A DNA stretch of 17,148 nucleotides from a bacterium (GTDB lineage Bacteria > JAMOTN01): positions 1-17,148 of the forward strand of contig JAMOTN010000073.1 in assembly GCA_027062325.1 (NCBI GenBank), written 5' to 3'. Shown piece after piece: positions 6,624-16,900 of this stretch. The number at the start of each line of letters is the position of its first letter. The first letter of the stretch is position 1. The position numbers and the translations under genes were made by a program. Under the pieces are notes generated by a model that was not told the origin of the DNA, searched no databases, and saw only the letters and a program-made list of their open reading frames with translations.

Positions 6624-7601
6624 TTAGACATTCATAATAGCTTCTATCTTAAATTTTAACCAAAATCCTTTATTTGTTTGAACTAACTCAATGCCAAACA
6701 TCTCAGCAACTTTTTTTTGAAAGTCAGAAGGTACCACCCCTTCTACTTCCACTACTACAAACTTGTCGTGTTTTCTTATCTCGATTCTAGTATTGTCTGG
6801 AATTTCAAAGAACAGAAGCTCTATTATATCTTTTGAAGATACAATTTCCACGTCTTCTCCTCTCACCAAAACCTCAAGTCTCAAATCTTTAAAGAGGGAA
6901 GTTAGAGTATCTCTCAATTTTACTTTCTCAAATTTGAAAAACTGTTCAACTTTGGGCATAGCTTCCTCTATCTTTTTAACTATCTCGAGAAACTTTGATC
7001 GTTCTTCTTCAGGTATATTAGCCAAACCAATGTTCAATCTCAATACAGTCAACTTATTTCGCAGTAAATCCATTACCTTCCAATAATTCATCTCTTCAAT
7101 CAATCTAAGCTCCCGATCCTTCAACTCCTTATATCTTTTTTCCTTTTCGGTAAGTCGTACCTCTTCCCAATCAAATTCCAAGGCAATCGCAAGAGCAATC
7201 ATCCACAAAGGAAATATTTGGTCTAAAAAACTTTCAAGTTGGGTAAGATTACTACTGGATAGCTTACCTTCTCTTATAAGACTATAGGCTGTTAATAGCG
7301 TAAAAAGTGAAGTCCCAAGAAACATCTGCTTAGGGTTATCTAAAATTATAGGCATGAGAAAGATCAACCAAGATTTATAAGTTGATAAGTATATGAAGGA
7401 GAAAACTATTGTTAGAGCAGCCAAGTTGTAGATCAAATCTGATCTTGCTTTCCACATAACGTACTTGCAGACAACTATTAAAGCCACCACAAACCAGAAC
7501 AACAGATCAAGATCATGAGTGTAAAACATCCAAAAGGCAACTATTATCGCCAAGTACCAAACTTTTTTTAAGCTAGCTTTTCCTAACATTTTCCAATTCA
7601 T
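6624..7601 (-). CDS. Membrane protein with degenerate histidine-kinase-like cytoplasmic region
   Basis: Six membrane segments (about 13-25, 32-48, 56-72, 77-88, 93-108, 126-143) are followed by a charged coiled-coil helix (144-175), which leads into 'YWKVMDLLRNKLTVLRLNI' (173-191). This resembles the HisKA pattern HELRTPLT with Asp178 in place of the His. A second helix (198-222) and a beta/alpha region (228-325) resemble the HATPase_c fold order: 'LRLEVLVRGEDVEIVSS', 'IELLFFEI', 'TRIEIRKHDKFVVVEVEG', and the ending 'IELVQTNKGFWLKFKI'. The N-box Asn, the DxGxG box and the GLG lid are missing, so ATP binding and phospho-transfer are unlikely; a sensory or scaffold pseudokinase is my reading. 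The ATG at 7601 overlaps the previous stop as ATGA and has GGGAGG 4 bases upstream. No response regulator lies nearby. Family assignment is by eye and needs a profile search. Confidence 0.65.
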   Translation of the reverse strand: MNWKMLGKASLKKVWYLAIIVAFWMFYTHDLDLLFWFVVALIVVCKYVMWKARSDLIYNLAALTIVFSFIYLSTYKSWLIFLMPIILDNPKQMFLGTSLFTLLTAYSLIREGKLSSSNLTQLESFLDQIFPLWMIALAIALEFDWEEVRLTEKEKRYKELKDRELRLIEEMNYWKVMDLLRNKLTVLRLNIGLANIPEEERSKFLEIVKKIEEAMPKVEQFFKFEKVKLRDTLTSLFKDLRLEVLVRGEDVEIVSSKDIIELLFFEIPDNTRIEIRKHDKFVVVEVEGVVPSDFQKKVAEMFGIELVQTNKGFWLKFKIEAIMNV

Positions 7602-7945
7602 TTTGCCTCCCAATACCAAACTACTCCCCAACTTATAATTGCACAAACAGCTGATATTAAAAGGACTTCAGGGAAATGTTGAAAAAATTCTGACGAGAGT
7701 AAACCCAAAGCTGTTCCTGCAGTCATAGCAGACATTAAGGCAACTCTTTTCAAATTCGGTTTTCCCCAACAGTAGGCTATCCAAGCAGTAATGAGAGAAA
7801 ATGCAAATGAGAGAAATTGTAGAGGTGCGGGATAAATTTTAAAAAATAGGAACAGAGCCAGCAAAATCAGCCCAACGGTAAATACGGATGCCCACGCTGC
7901 AACCAACAATGCCTTAGCGGTAAATTTTCTAAGATGAAAAGCCAT
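7598..7945 (-). CDS. Small four-helix membrane protein, family not recognised
   Basis: A 115-aa hydrophobic protein with four predicted membrane helices (about 13-36, 41-60, 67-84, 92-111), a basic N terminus (FHLRKFTAK) and a basic loop (GKPNLKR) between helices 2 and 3, which suggests both lie in the cytoplasm. I see no family motif. The start is fixed at or after the ATG at 7945, because an in-frame TAG lies two codons upstream. The ribosome binding site is poor: the nearest purine run, GAGG, is about 16 bases away, so translation may depend on coupling with the giant gene, whose stop is 27 bp upstream. Its own stop overlaps the pseudokinase-like gene by four bases, which argues that the two proteins are made together and may act together. 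Confidence 0.7.
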   Translation of the reverse strand: MAFHLRKFTAKALLVAAWASVFTVGLILLALFLFFKIYPAPLQFLSFAFSLITAWIAYCWGKPNLKRVALMSAMTAGTALGLLSSEFFQHFPEVLLISAVCAIISWGVVWYWEAK

Positions 7946-7972
7946 AATCTAATTTCATCACCCTCGGCTGCC

Positions 7973-10900
7973 TTAACGTGCTACAAATAACTTTCCAAAT
8001 CGTTTGTAGCTGTTTCCATCTGCAAATTCAATTTTTATCTTGAATAGGTACACTCCACGTTTTGCATCTTTAAAATCATCTGTGGTTAAATCCCATTCAA
8101 TCGTGAAAACTCTGTCTGCCGGAGTTTCGACAATTCTCTTTACTACCTCACCAGCAGAATCATAGATGGTCAGATAAACTTTGGTAGGAGTTTGATCTGC
8201 TGTGACAAATACTCTGAATGGAGGGGTCGATACCGGAACAGGACCCCATTTTACAGAATTTACAACACTCCTTCCTAAACTATAAAAGTTTCTTGTCAAC
8301 TCCGTAACATTACCAGCTCTATCAAATGCTCGGAGGGTTAATCTCCATTCGCCTTCAGGTAGATCAAGATCCTCTAACCTTCGTAAATAATAGTCGGATG
8401 CTTTGATAACACGAGTTGTAGGTTCCTCAAGACCAGATTTATCAGTTAAAGTATACTCAATTGTTGCCAGACCACTTCCCAAATCAATTCCAGCAATTAC
8501 AAGCTGAGGAGGTGAAGAGGATGAGCTTCTTGTTTGATTATCGCTGTTTCCAATATCTCTAACATTCAATAAAGTAATCTCAACTTTGGGTTTTTCCAAG
8601 TCTTCAATTGCCAAGAAAGAAACACCGGATGGTATGTAGTCTTTTATCCAACGACCATCTGAGGTTTTAATTCCAGTATAAGGAGGAAGTTTGGCACTAA
8701 CTGTAGCATTTTCGTATTCGATTACGTATTTAGCAGTAAGAGGACGGATGCCTGCTGCGTAAAGTGAAGTGGTAGGTGGAAGTGGAGTTGATTGTTCGCC
8801 ATCCTTTCCTGAATTGTCTTGGTTAACATCACCAGTTAAAGGAGCTACTGTTCTGATTAAGCTCCTTGAATTTTTTATAGTCTTGATTACAGCCTCAGCG
8901 TAAGAACGAGTTGCAACTTTAGAAAGAGCAGCTTCAAAGTCATCTGGTAAAGTATCTGAGACCATGTACATCTTAAAACGAGCATAGTCACTCTTGGCGG
9001 ATACTTTAAGTTCAAGCGAAGAAGCAAGTGAGATGGTTCTCGTTTGGGATGACTGTATGCTAAAGTCAAATATGGGTCGTTCACTTTCTCCAACTTTAAC
9101 CCATACATTTGCTGCTTCTGCCTCTGTTCTTACAGATGTTGTAGCAAATACTAGATCTGATTCATTGAGTTCAAAGTCGCTTATATAATAATTCAATGTT
9201 CCTTGAAGATGATCCACTTTTAATTCTTTCCAGCTGTGTAATGAGGGTAGCCAAACCTTGACTTCTGGAGTTCCATAGTTGTTTTCATCTTTTATTAGAA
9301 TAAACCATCGCTGTGTTCCAGGGGCTGAAAAATGCTCTGGGGCAGGAAATGCATTCCAAACATAGCGCTGCCATTGATATATCTCAAATGTCGGAGTTTT
9401 TACCTCAGAGGCAACTCCTGAATAAAGCACCGGAACATTTTGGAAGAGCAAGTGATAATCTACAGTAGATGACCAATAGTCAGGATCATTTGTCCATATA
9501 TAAGTTATACCTGTAAATACCCCTTTGTTGTTAAGATTCTCCCATTTAACAGTTGAGAACGAAAGAGGCGGTTTATCAGTAGAAGGAATGAGAAATGCTT
9601 TGACTTGCACCGCTGCTTCGGTAGTGGTAACAGGATAATTAAACTTAGCTACAGCCATTATACGTGCTAAATCTCCTATAACCTGCACATCAACTGAGTA
9701 ATCTTCACACTTAAAGTTTATAAAGTTTATGTTGAGTTTATTTCCGTTATAAGAATTACCATCCACATCTCCTGCAGGTATTTTCACTATACGTCCTGCA
9801 GTATCTTCAACATAAAGTGAAACTTTTACTTCACCGGTAACAGTATTGTCAGAATTGAATGGTATAAAGATTGAAATATTTTCGGGCTTTACAGATCCAA
9901 GATTCGTTACTTCCAAAGTTGTAACTTGAAGCAAACTCGCAGTCGGTACTGGAGTAAATGGTATTTCAGATCCATCCGCAATAATTTTAGTTATAGCATT
10001 TGCAGGGTAATCTGTAAATTGAGTAACATTGCGATAATCCAGTACTACTCTTATTCTATTTATTCCAGTGGATTGAGAGTCATAAAAAGCTTTTATTTTT
10101 ATTTCAACCGTTGTAACTCCAGAATTTGTAACCACAATTGAAGGTATACTCTCTGCAGTAGCTTTGTAAACGGGAGCAATAACTCTGAATTTTACAGGAA
10201 TTGTGGCAGAACAATTACCTGCTAAATCACAAGCGGAAATATAAACAGTTTGTTCTCCCAACTTATCACGTAACTGTGCTGCTGAAAAATTGACAGACCA
10301 ACCAACTTTGTAAGGACTCGTACTTCTCAAGAAAGAAGCTTCTTTAACAGGATCAGCTGGATCTAGCACATCGCACCTCAAGTAAGATTGAGAAGTAACA
10401 ACAGGTTCTGAAACTGCGGCTTCCACGGTTGCTTGTCCAAGAAGAGGATCAACATATCCTGGAAGAGTCTCTACACTGTAAACAGTAGCATTTGACAAAG
10501 ATGGAACAGTTGAGTCATCTATGGTTAAATCCGCATTTCCAACAGCCTCAACACTTGCAGCGCTCACAAAATAAGGGAATGAAGCAAGGGAAATATAGGT
10601 TGCGTCTGTAACTGCTGGATAAACCCCAGCAATTTTCAAATTTATTCCATTTCCTCCTATTCTGATTATTACTTCTCTTGTACTGCGACGACTTGTAACG
10701 TTTAGAAGGGTTGCTGCATCTCCAGGACTTGCTCCAGCAGGTTGAAACATCTGGGCTATCAACGCTGGAGTCACAGTAGTTATGTCTCTGTTTAGAAACA
10801 CAGCACGTGAAAAACGGAGTACTACATAATCACCTTCATCTACAACAGCATTGTGATTGTTGTCAATGAATTCTGCCTTTTCTAAAGCAGGAGCCGTTGT

Positions 10901-13900
10901 ATCCAGACATTTGATATCAATTCCAACTGCGTTAGTAGCCATTTTAGCTGCTGATCCATTAGTTCCAATAATGTTGGAAGAGTACCTTCCCTTATCATAG
11001 GTTGTTAGAAAAGTGTTGACATTCAAAGCTGCTCCTGTGATAGAAGTATATGCATCATCCCATATATTCAATTCTGGATTGTCTCCAAGTGTTATAACAA
11101 CAGAATTTACATTGTACTTAGTAATAGTAGCCCCTGCTCCAAAACTACCCGTGTCGTGAGATATTGACAGATAAGTAAGTGGATTGTTCCCAGATTCCAG
11201 TTCTTGAATAGACTTTGAGAACGTAACAACTATCCTGTCTCCCTTATCCAAACCGTTGTTGTCATCATCGTAGTAAATAGCTTTCACAGGATAAGGAGCA
11301 GACGCATCCTCAATTCTTAATGAGTAATCCAACAGATCCGGTAAATTACCGCTAGTGTCTTGGAAGGTAGCAGTTGTTCTTACATGTAATTGATCCCCCT
11401 CTGCCCAACCTGATACTCCATTACCATTGAAAACAATGGCAAGCTTGTTATCATTACCAGAATCCATCGTATTAAAGGTAGGATTATCACCAAAATTTAT
11501 TACTCCAACAGTTTCAAAACTGTTCAATATTTCGCCCGCTTCATCGATAGTGGTATCGTTTATAGGTCTATCAAATATCAATATCAAAACATCATCACTG
11601 TTATCATTTGGAGTTGCTCTCTGAGAAAAGCCATCTGATCTGTAAAGCACCTTTATCAAAGCAGGTCCACCAGGGACTTGGATGTTATGCCACTCATAGG
11701 ACGAAGGTACGCCTCCCCAGATAGACTTTATCTTTCCTGGAACGCAAGATATTTGAGTTTGATCATGAATTGGCAGCTGAGCAGAAGGAGCTACGTTTAT
11801 CTCTATTACGGAGTCATTGGGCGTGGCACCAGTTTCAATAACACTGCCAACTCCAAAACTACCTACTTCTCCTGAAACTTCAAAAATATAAGTAGCATCT
11901 TGACCTACACATGAAGAATCATCAATCGGTTTATCAAAAACTATTACTATTCTGTCATCCGAGACGTCGTAAGTTCCATTTCGGTTCCAAGTTATAGAAA
12001 CAATATGAGGGGCACTTAAATCTGGTAAAATTCCCAAAGTAACCTGTTGAGCAGCCAATGGATTTCCTCCTTGATCTCTAGCAGAGTCCGCCGCAAAATC
12101 TAGCTCAAGAGTTTGAGATAAGTTTTGTTCAATTTGATTAACTTGATCAGCTGTTAAATCTAACGTAACTGTTTTGTTATCACCACTCCACGTTGGAACT
12201 GCTCCATTTAAGTTCCCAAGAATTTCTGTTCCATCGGATTGACGCACTACTCTTATAAGGTTCAAGTTGAAAGTGGTTGGAGAAATGGGTTCTGAGAAGT
12301 GTATTACTATTCTGTTATTTGCTACTTCATAGGTTGCTCCTTCAACAGTAGGAGGTATGTTATCAGAAACGTTTACCATACCTGTATCATATACAGTTGT
12401 TCCTTGAGAGAGGACAACCTGTATATTTTGAGGCAGAAAACCTGTAGCTGGTGGAGTTATCCTAATTTCGCAAGTATCGTAACCACCAGCAGCAATATTG
12501 GCTGTAGTGTAAGAGGTATTCCAAACACCATTTTTCCCAAATTCAACAGTCCAACCTGCTAATCCCGGTGAAGATAACAGGTAAGAAAGCGCTGCATTAC
12601 CGGTATTTATAACCTTTATTTCAAGAGTTCCGGATTGTCCCGGATTTAAATTCAATATTCCAGAAGCCCCGCCACCCCCAACGGGATCTTTAATACCTTC
12701 ACCATTTCCAGATATAACCAAATCTGCCCCTGCAGTCAATCCCACATTCACAGTAATAGTAACAGAATCTGTGGTCGTAGCTAAACCAGTATTTGTAGAA
12801 GTTCCGGCCACGATTATATTGTAGGACCCTTGAGGGGTTGCATCCGGAACATGAACTTGAACAGTATTTGTCAATCTACTTGCTGCCAAAGAGCATATAC
12901 CGCTCCAAGAAGTAGCTCCACCAAATGTCACCGACCACCCAGCTGGGGCATTTACCGTGTTAACTGCAAAGTTTAAATCAACATTCCCAGCATTTATAAC
13001 CACTATATCAGTTGCCACTGTTTCACCAGCTGAAGCTGATAGTGTCACAGAACCACCTGCTCCTGTAAGACCAGAAGCACTAGTATCAATAACACCTTCA
13101 CCACTTGCTGAATTACTAACATCTCCAACAGCTAAGTCAACTTTAGCTTCAGGATGCCAATTTACAATCAGTGCTACAGACTCAGTAGAACCATCTGGTA
13201 AAGTGACTTTGAAATATATGTAGTAAACAGTATATGGAGTAGCTGCTGGAGTCTCTGGATCCGGAATAACTTCTAAAGTTATATCCTGTTTATTAGTTGG
13301 AGGCGTTCTGGTTAAAACAGAAGTTATGAAACTCGTAGCCTCAACACCGTTAAATCTGACACGCCATCCAACTGGAACATCATAGGCTCTTATTGTAAAT
13401 GAGGTATCGTAGTTACTCTCGTTTTCAACAGTCAAAGTTTGAATAATCGTTCCAGAAGATGGTGATGCATCAACAGTTACTTGACCTCCAGAAGTGCCAT
13501 CACCGTATTGGCCATCTCCATTTCCAGCAATTATCAAATCGCACGTTGCTTTTGCATTAACAGTGTAAGTTATTCTAACTGAGTCCACTCCTGTAGAAGT
13601 ATCCCCTTCTCTTGAAGCATTTACATATAGGGTTAAAGAATCTCCGGCTACAGCATCTGAAGGTGGGGTGATATCTACTCTGTAAATTGCCTCTCCTGTA
13701 AAGGCAGCCAAATCTGGCGAGTCTTTTGTTGGTCCTATAGCAAGACCTGTCCAGTTTTCATACACTCCAACATTCCATGTGGAGGGAGTTATTGTACCTG
13801 CAGGTGCACTACTTCCCCATGAAACTTCAAAACTTGTAGTCACATTTGACTCATTTTGAAGCTTAACATAAACACTCTTAGTTTGACCCGGATCTACACT

Positions 13901-16900
13901 CAAATTTATCGCTCCGCCACCACCGGAGAAGAGATTTGAGTCGTAAACATTATCTCCAATAGTAGTATCACCTGGTGATTCACCCAGCAAAAGATCCGCT
14001 TTTAAGCTTTCTCCAATGTAAATTCTCAAGACAACTTCTTGAGTTGAACCAAGGTTATTAGCACTATCTGGACCAATTACTATTTTGAATTCATATATAC
14101 CACTTGCTGGCAAAGGATTGGGAATCTTTACGTGCAAAGTGGCGTATTCCTCCTCATTAAAGATCTCCCATCTTCTTACTTCAGCTCCAGAGTAAGCAGT
14201 ACCGCTACCTGTTAAAACACTACCATCAGAACACTCCAAGGAAGCAGTCAAACCTGCTGCCGCAGTGTATTCAAATTTAAATCTGTCATTAGCATTCCCC
14301 CTGTTGCGTACCTTAATTCCAAAATTGTATATTGTACCTGCAGAAGGAGAATCAAGAGCAAACACTTTGTAATCTGGATCGTTATCTGTAACTCCCGCAT
14401 CAAGAGAATATATCTCTGCCGAAGTTTTACCAACGTATAATACCTCAATGGTGATACCAACACCATCGGTTGCATTAGCAAAATTTCCAGCTCCGTCTTG
14501 AAAATATGTATTAGCATTGTAAGCATGTTCAGAGGAGGCAAACACAACATAACTGTAAACTCCAGCAGTAGCAGCAGGAGAATTTGGTACCGTCACATTT
14601 ACCGAAAAACTGAATGGTGCAGACGTATAGGGACTCTGTTGATAAAATTGAGTTCCCGTCTCACCAATAACCCTTGGATCTGTAGATCCAGAAGCAGCAA
14701 GTCCTGAAGCACTCACAGCTCCGCTCCAGTCAGACAGTATATTTTCTCCAGAAACCACTCCAATATAATAGTTTTCTATTGTATTAGCTAAATTGTAGAG
14801 CCTGATATTGAATACAGCTGTATCTCCTGGCTTAACGGAAATTGTACTCCCTGCACCTGCAGTATCATAAGCAGGAGTTCCAATGGGATCAATCAAATAC
14901 ATATTGCGTGCCCTCTCTACGCCATCATCTCCAGTTACACTCAAATCTACTCCTGAATAAGGAGCAACCGTTAATTCTATTCGTCCTGCGTCTCTTATAC
15001 GATTTGGTATTGAAGCTTCAAAAGGTACGGAGTAATGCAACGCTTCAGTATGGTTTAATATATTTACTGTCAAATCTGTAGAAACTGTAGAGAAAGCTGC
15101 AGCAGCTGGATTAGGAGTTGCCGGTATAACTTCAACTGAAGGGTTTGGCACTGAAAATGGTGCAAATGTTATGGTGAGATCTGAGTTAGATCTGTTTTCA
15201 GCCGTAGCGTAAATTGTAGCATTACTTCCAGGCAATATTGCGTTTGGAATAGTAAACACTGCACCATTGTGAGGAGGAGTCACATCTGTATCAAAATTTC
15301 CGTAACCATTGCTATTAGTACCATCTCCTAAAACCAAATCAACGTCAAACACTGAACCTATTGTAACGTGCATGGTGGCATAATCCTCACCTGTAATAGT
15401 ATTATCACTGGCAGCTCTTGAAATAACATGAATAATAACTTCGTACAAAGTTCCGGCCACTATCTGATTATCCGCCGCATTAGGAATTGAAAAGTTAAAC
15501 TGTAGAAGTGCGCTCTTCAGCTTCCCAACACCATTGTAAGGAGGATAACTCAAATTCGCACTACTAGAAGTCCCCGGACCTGCTGACCACTCAGCTGTCC
15601 AGTTATTGCCATCTCCATCAAACACTAAGACCGATTCTATCTCTACAGATAAATCATCGTTAACGTCAGCTGTAACTTCCGCCGAAACCGTGCGTGTATA
15701 AGTTATGGAAGCAGCAGCTCCTGTGGCAGGTAGTAAGGTTTCAGTAGTTTCATTAAAAGGAGGGGTAGAAACATTCGGGAATTTGAGATTTATAGGAACC
15801 GTGGCAACTACTGGAACAGTGAAGTTCATCAAAGCCGTAACTCCAGCAGCGGTAATAGAACTACATTGAACAGTTATTTGGTAATCCCCAGCTTTCGGAG
15901 GATAATCTCCCACTCCACCTACGGCGGGAGTGCGGGGAATATCTATATTAAGAGCAACTTCTTCAGTTGCTTGGGGAGCTATATCAGATAAAGTTGTAGT
16001 AGAAGAGGGTTGAGTAATGGTTACTGTCCAACCAGAAGGGTAATTTGTTATGCTTAGATTAACACTTTGAGTTGCATTTGAAAGATCTCCATTCAATACT
16101 TCAAAGGTTGCACTCATGGGATAAGTCCCATCATACTCGACATCACTTTTACTAATTTGAGCACCATTTATGGATTGTAAGATCTTGCTTCCCGGATCCG
16201 CACTATCTCCTTCATGATTAACTCCGTCTATAACTATGTCTACATCATAAGTAGCTGGCACTATTACAGTAAATTTAATACTGTCTGTTCCATAATATTC
16301 AACATCACTGTTATAAGGATTGTTGTATCGTGTCCTAACATAAAAAGTATATGTACCTGCAGTAGCATAAGCTGGCACTGTAACTTCAATAGTGACCAAG
16401 CGCTGAGCTTCTCCATCTACTGTAACAGTTGTACTATTATTAGTACTCCCATCCCATAGGTCTGTGATTGTTCCGGTATCTAATGTTATTCTCCACCCAG
16501 CAAAAGCCTGTGCTGCATTTCCAAGTGTAGAACAAGCCATTTTTACAAGATCAAATCTTATATCTTGGGAAATAGACAATTCATTCTCAATAGTGGATAC
16601 AACTTGAAATACCGTATTATTTGCCACTTCAGATTGAGTCAATGTCTTTGAGACAGAGGATGCATTGCCTGCAACACTTAAGTCGTACTTGTTATCTCCA
16701 TAATCCACCACCGAACAATTATCCACAGTGTATATCACTAAGTCAGTTTGCCATTTTCTAACTTTGACTTTAAACCATGCTTTATCACTTATTCCAGGCT
16801 GTTTGGAATCCGCCCAAAATGGCACTACATAATCTCCGGGTGATAGCAATGATGGGTCAGCTGGTGTAGTCATTGTAAGATCAACTTCAATAGAAGTATC

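Noticed and set aside
9926-12562. Several plus-strand open frames of 65-90 codons across the giant gene.
   Set aside because: They are shadows of the minus-strand coding sequence, rich in Ser, Tyr and Ile, with no ribosome binding sites and no family resemblance.
10200-16760. Repeats as a CRISPR array or recent tandem DNA duplication.
   Set aside because: The repetition is at protein-module level with unit lengths of hundreds of bases and clear divergence at DNA level; there are no short identical direct repeats with spacers.
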